8,977 nucleotides of DNA from Clostridiales bacterium. GTDB taxonomy: Bacteria; Bacillota; Clostridia; Christensenellales; Aristaeellaceae. How positions within the stretch are numbered: position 1 is the first letter of the stretch; every line of letters starts with the position of its first letter. Both the position numbers and the translations under genes were made by a program. Where the stretch lies: assembly GCA_004556985.1 (NCBI GenBank), contig SFFC01000091.1, forward strand, positions 1 through 8,977, written 5' to 3'. Shown piece by piece: positions 6,974 to 8,977 of this stretch. The notes under the pieces were generated by a model that did not search any database, was not told where the DNA came from, and saw nothing but the letters and a program-made list of their open reading frames with translations.

Positions 6974-7957
6974 ATGCCGGCGTTTGAGGATTTCGAGGGA
7001 CAAAGCGCGCATATCGCCCGGCTTCACAGCGATTTCGAGCGGGGCACCTTTGTCCATGCCTATCTGTTTGCCGGGCCGAGGGGAACGGGCAAGCGGAGCG
7101 TCGCGCGCCTGTGCGCGATGACGGCGCTGTGCCGCGGGGAGAAAAAGCCCTGCGGCGTCTGCGGCCCGTGCCGGCGGGTGCTGAGCGATACGCACCCTGA
7201 CGTGCACACGGTGGCGCCCGAAAAGGGCAAAAAGACGATCGGCGTGGATGTGCTGCGCGAGGCCATCGGCGAGGTTGGCACCAAGTCCTTTGAGGATGGG
7301 GCGAAGATCATGCTCTTTCCCGAGGCGGAGCGGATGACGCCCGCCGCGCAGAATTGCCTGCTCAAGACGCTCGAAGAGCCGCCCGCCGGGACGGCCTTCT
7401 TCCTGATGACCGATCAGCCGGGCGCGCTGCTGCCGACCATCGTCTCGCGCTGCCGTGTCATCCGCTTTCATCCGCTCTCGCAGGAGCAGGCCGAGGCGCG
7501 GCTTCGCGCGCTCGGTCTGGGCGCGCAGGACGCCGCACGGCGTGCGCGCATGGCGGAGGGCTGCGTGGGGCAGGCGCTGGCCATCGACGAGGCGCAGCTC
7601 TCGCTCAGGCAGACGCTGACGAAGGATGTCTTTTCGGTGCACAGCCTGGCCGATGCGCTCGCAGTGGTCAACCGCTATAAAGAGGACAAGGAGCGGCAGG
7701 CGTTGGTGATGGACGTTCTCGAGTGCGCCGTCCGGGATATTCTGATTGCGCAGTCCGGTGGGATGCCGCTTGAGGGCGCTGGCTATGCGGCGGAGGCGGA
7801 GGCCTATGCGCGCGCGGTGCCGCCGGAGGGCGGGATCGCGCTCTCCCGGCAGGTGATGCAGGCCCGCAGGATGCTGGGCAGCAACGTCGCCTTTGCCTCG
7901 GCGCTGGAGATGGTTTTGTTAAAGGTTTCGGAGGAATATGCAAAGTGGCGATGGTAG
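6974..7957 (+). CDS. holB: DNA polymerase III delta prime subunit
   Basis: Clamp-loader subunit delta prime, which works with DnaX and HolA to load the sliding clamp during replication. The 327 residues are close to the B. subtilis length. The AAA+ region has Walker-A-like GPRGTGKRS (34-42). Four cysteines of a zinc module follow (Cys53, Cys60, Cys63, Cys66). The conserved LFPEAERMTPAAQNCLLKTL segment at 114-133 has Pro where other family members have Asp. The SRC motif (158-160) is retained; its arginine is supplied in trans to the neighbouring ATPase. The start lies 3 bases after darA, with only a weak ribosome site at the darA end, so translational coupling is likely. The B. subtilis gene yaaR, which separates darA from holB, is absent here. 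The end overlaps ricT. Confidence 0.93.
   Translation: MPAFEDFEGQSAHIARLHSDFERGTFVHAYLFAGPRGTGKRSVARLCAMTALCRGEKKPCGVCGPCRRVLSDTHPDVHTVAPEKGKKTIGVDVLREAIGEVGTKSFEDGAKIMLFPEAERMTPAAQNCLLKTLEEPPAGTAFFLMTDQPGALLPTIVSRCRVIRFHPLSQEQAEARLRALGLGAQDAARRARMAEGCVGQALAIDEAQLSLRQTLTKDVFSVHSLADALAVVNRYKEDKERQALVMDVLECAVRDILIAQSGGMPLEGAGYAAEAEAYARAVPPEGGIALSRQVMQARRMLGSNVAFASALEMVLLKVSEEYAKWRW
7930..7936 (+). promoter_or_regulatory. ricT ribosome binding site deciding a GTG start
   Basis: GGAGGAA inside the end of holB. It lies 8 bases before the GTG at 7945 but 14 before the ATG at 7951, which favours GTG. A GTG start also gives an N-terminus the same length as B. subtilis YaaT. Confidence 0.7.
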
Positions 7958-8977
7958 TCAGGGTGCGCTTCAAGCGTGCCAGCAAGCTATATGATTTTGA
8001 TCCGAACGGGCTCGAGCTGCATACCGGCATGAGCGTCGTGACGGAAACCGCGCGCGGCGTCGAGCTGGGCGAGTGCATGTCCGGCGTGATGGAGATGCCG
8101 GACGAGAACGTCGTTTCCCCGCTCAAGCCAATCATTCGCATTGCGACCGAGCAGGATCTGGCGATTCAAAGGCGCAACGAGCAATATGAGAAGGACGCCT
8201 TCGACATCGCGCTGGAGCGCATTGCGGATCACAAGCTCGAGATGAAGCTGGTGGATGTCGAATACGCGTTTGACCATTCCAAGATCATCTTCTATTTTAC
8301 GGCAAACGGCCGCGTCGATTTCAGAATGCTGGTCAAGAATCTGGCGGGCATCTTCAAGACACGCATCGAGCTGCGCCAGATCGGCGTGCGCGACGAGGCG
8401 AAGATGCTCGGCGGCATCGGCCCCTGTGGACGGCCGATTTGCTGCCGCTCCTTCCTGGGCGATTTTACGCCCGTGTCCATCAAGATGGCGAAGGAGCAGA
8501 ATCTCTCGCTCAACCCGACCAAGATCTCCGGCCTTTGCGACAGACTGATGTGCTGCCTCAAGTTTGAGCAGGATCAGTACGAGGTGACGCGCAAGCGCAT
8601 GCCGCGCGTGGGCCGGGAGATCATCACGCCCGACGGCGTCGGCACGATCAACGCGATCAACGTGCTGACTGCCAGCGCCCGGCACAGGATGCGCAGAGCG
8701 CCGCGCCGCGCCCGGAGAAACCCGAGGGTGGGGAGAAGGGCCGGCGCGCAGAGCGCGGCGAGAGACCTGAGAAGGGCGAGCGTGGCGAGAAGCCTGAGAA
8801 GGGCGAGCGCGGCGACCGGCCGGAACGCAGGCAGGAGCGCAGCGAGGGCAGCGCGCGCAGGGAGCGCCCGCGGCCCGAGGGGAGCGAGGAGCGCAAGCCC
8901 AGGCGCGGGGACAAGCCGCCCCGCCGCGGCGTGCAGGGCGACAGATTCGAGCAGCCGGTGCAGGCGCAGCGCAGGCC
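7945..8977 (+). CDS. ricT: PSP1-domain protein RicT (YaaT), 3' partial, apparent frame disruption near 8667
   Basis: Subunit of the Ric (YaaT-YmcA-YlbF) complex, which in B. subtilis binds Fe-S clusters and, with RNase Y, matures mRNAs. Residues 1-241 follow B. subtilis YaaT almost throughout: VRFKRASKLYDFDPNG (7-22), TANGRVDFR, IFKTRIELRQIGVRDEAKML, GGIGPCGRPICC (156-167), FLGDFTPVSIKMAKEQNLSL and GLCDRLMCC (196-204). The conserved cysteines 161, 166, 167, 198, 203 and 204 are all present. The gene starts within holB (13-base overlap). After INAINVL (to 8667) the open frame gives a low-complexity Arg/Ala/Ser string. The frame starting at 8667 instead gives a repetitive Glu/Lys/Arg/Gly/Pro tail, and about 20-25 expected domain residues are missing. 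The frame is also open to the window edge, so the natural end is not seen. Confidence 0.88.
   Translation, partial: MAMVVRVRFKRASKLYDFDPNGLELHTGMSVVTETARGVELGECMSGVMEMPDENVVSPLKPIIRIATEQDLAIQRRNEQYEKDAFDIALERIADHKLEMKLVDVEYAFDHSKIIFYFTANGRVDFRMLVKNLAGIFKTRIELRQIGVRDEAKMLGGIGPCGRPICCRSFLGDFTPVSIKMAKEQNLSLNPTKISGLCDRLMCCLKFEQDQYEVTRKRMPRVGREIITPDGVGTINAINVLTASARHRMRRAPRRARRNPRVGRRAGAQSAARDLRRASVARSLRRASAATGRNAGRSAARAARAGSARGPRGARSASPGAGTSRPAAACRATDSSSRCRRSAG
8667..8977 (+). other. Likely displaced coding frame for the ricT charged C-terminal tail
   Basis: Read from 8667 (GAC TGC CAG...), this stretch encodes an open tail rich in Glu, Lys, Arg, Gly and Pro, including RPEKGERGEKPEKGERGD. It continues to the window edge without a stop. 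The composition looks like the hydrophilic tails attached to many bacterial RNA-binding proteins. It is in a different frame from the conserved RicT core; rejoining requires an extra 3n+1 bases. The third frame has a stop (TGA) within it. Confidence 0.6.
8766..8816 (+). repeat. 27-base tandem repeat in the ricT tail
   Basis: Two adjacent copies of a 27-base unit, 8766-8792 and 8793-8816 (second copy partly diverged at its end), each beginning CCTGAGAAGGGCGAGCG. In the frame from 8667 they encode PEKGERGEK and PEKGERGD(R). The CGT/CGC difference is silent in that frame but changes Val to Ala in the frame of the core. Confidence 0.75.

Noticed and set aside
8660..8675. Programmed ribosomal frameshift in ricT
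   Set aside because: No slippery heptamer is present at CTGACTGCC, and frameshifting would not supply the missing conserved residues.

Overview
The window looks like part of a chromosome from a GC-rich member of the Firmicutes, most likely a clostridial relative. The main evidence is the right-hand block radA, darA (yaaQ), holB and ricT (yaaT). The last three form a signature Firmicutes neighbourhood, and their proteins resemble the Bacillus subtilis versions. No mobile element, CRISPR array, tRNA or rRNA is visible. This is mostly ordinary core and transport DNA. The points worth a second look are regulatory structures, a degenerate phosphoesterase and a disrupted C-terminus in ricT.

Left block (1-2556, minus strand, transcribed leftwards): a branched-chain amino acid type ABC importer in the order livK (binding protein), livH (permease), livM (permease, cut by the window edge). 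A terminator-like hairpin and a second stem-loop lie between livK and livH, which fits high binding-protein expression with attenuated readthrough into the permeases. The livG/livF ATPases are expected beyond position 1.

Centre: an AT-rich divergent control region (about 2557-2850) carries a livK promoter on the minus strand and an eamA promoter on the plus strand, with dyads between and on them. eamA (DMT-family exporter) reads right. It converges on a membrane-anchored calcineurin-like phosphoesterase that reads left and ends at a strong intrinsic terminator. The metal-binding motifs of the phosphoesterase are partly lost.

Right block (5121-8977, plus strand): radA/sms (recombination ATPase), then a new promoter and the tightly packed run darA (c-di-AMP binding PII-like protein), holB (DNA polymerase III delta prime) and ricT (PSP1-domain Ric-complex subunit). 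holB starts 3 bases after darA, and ricT starts inside the end of holB. ricT runs off the window. Near 8667 the coding frame appears to shift from the conserved domain to a repetitive charged tail, with about 20-25 expected residues missing.
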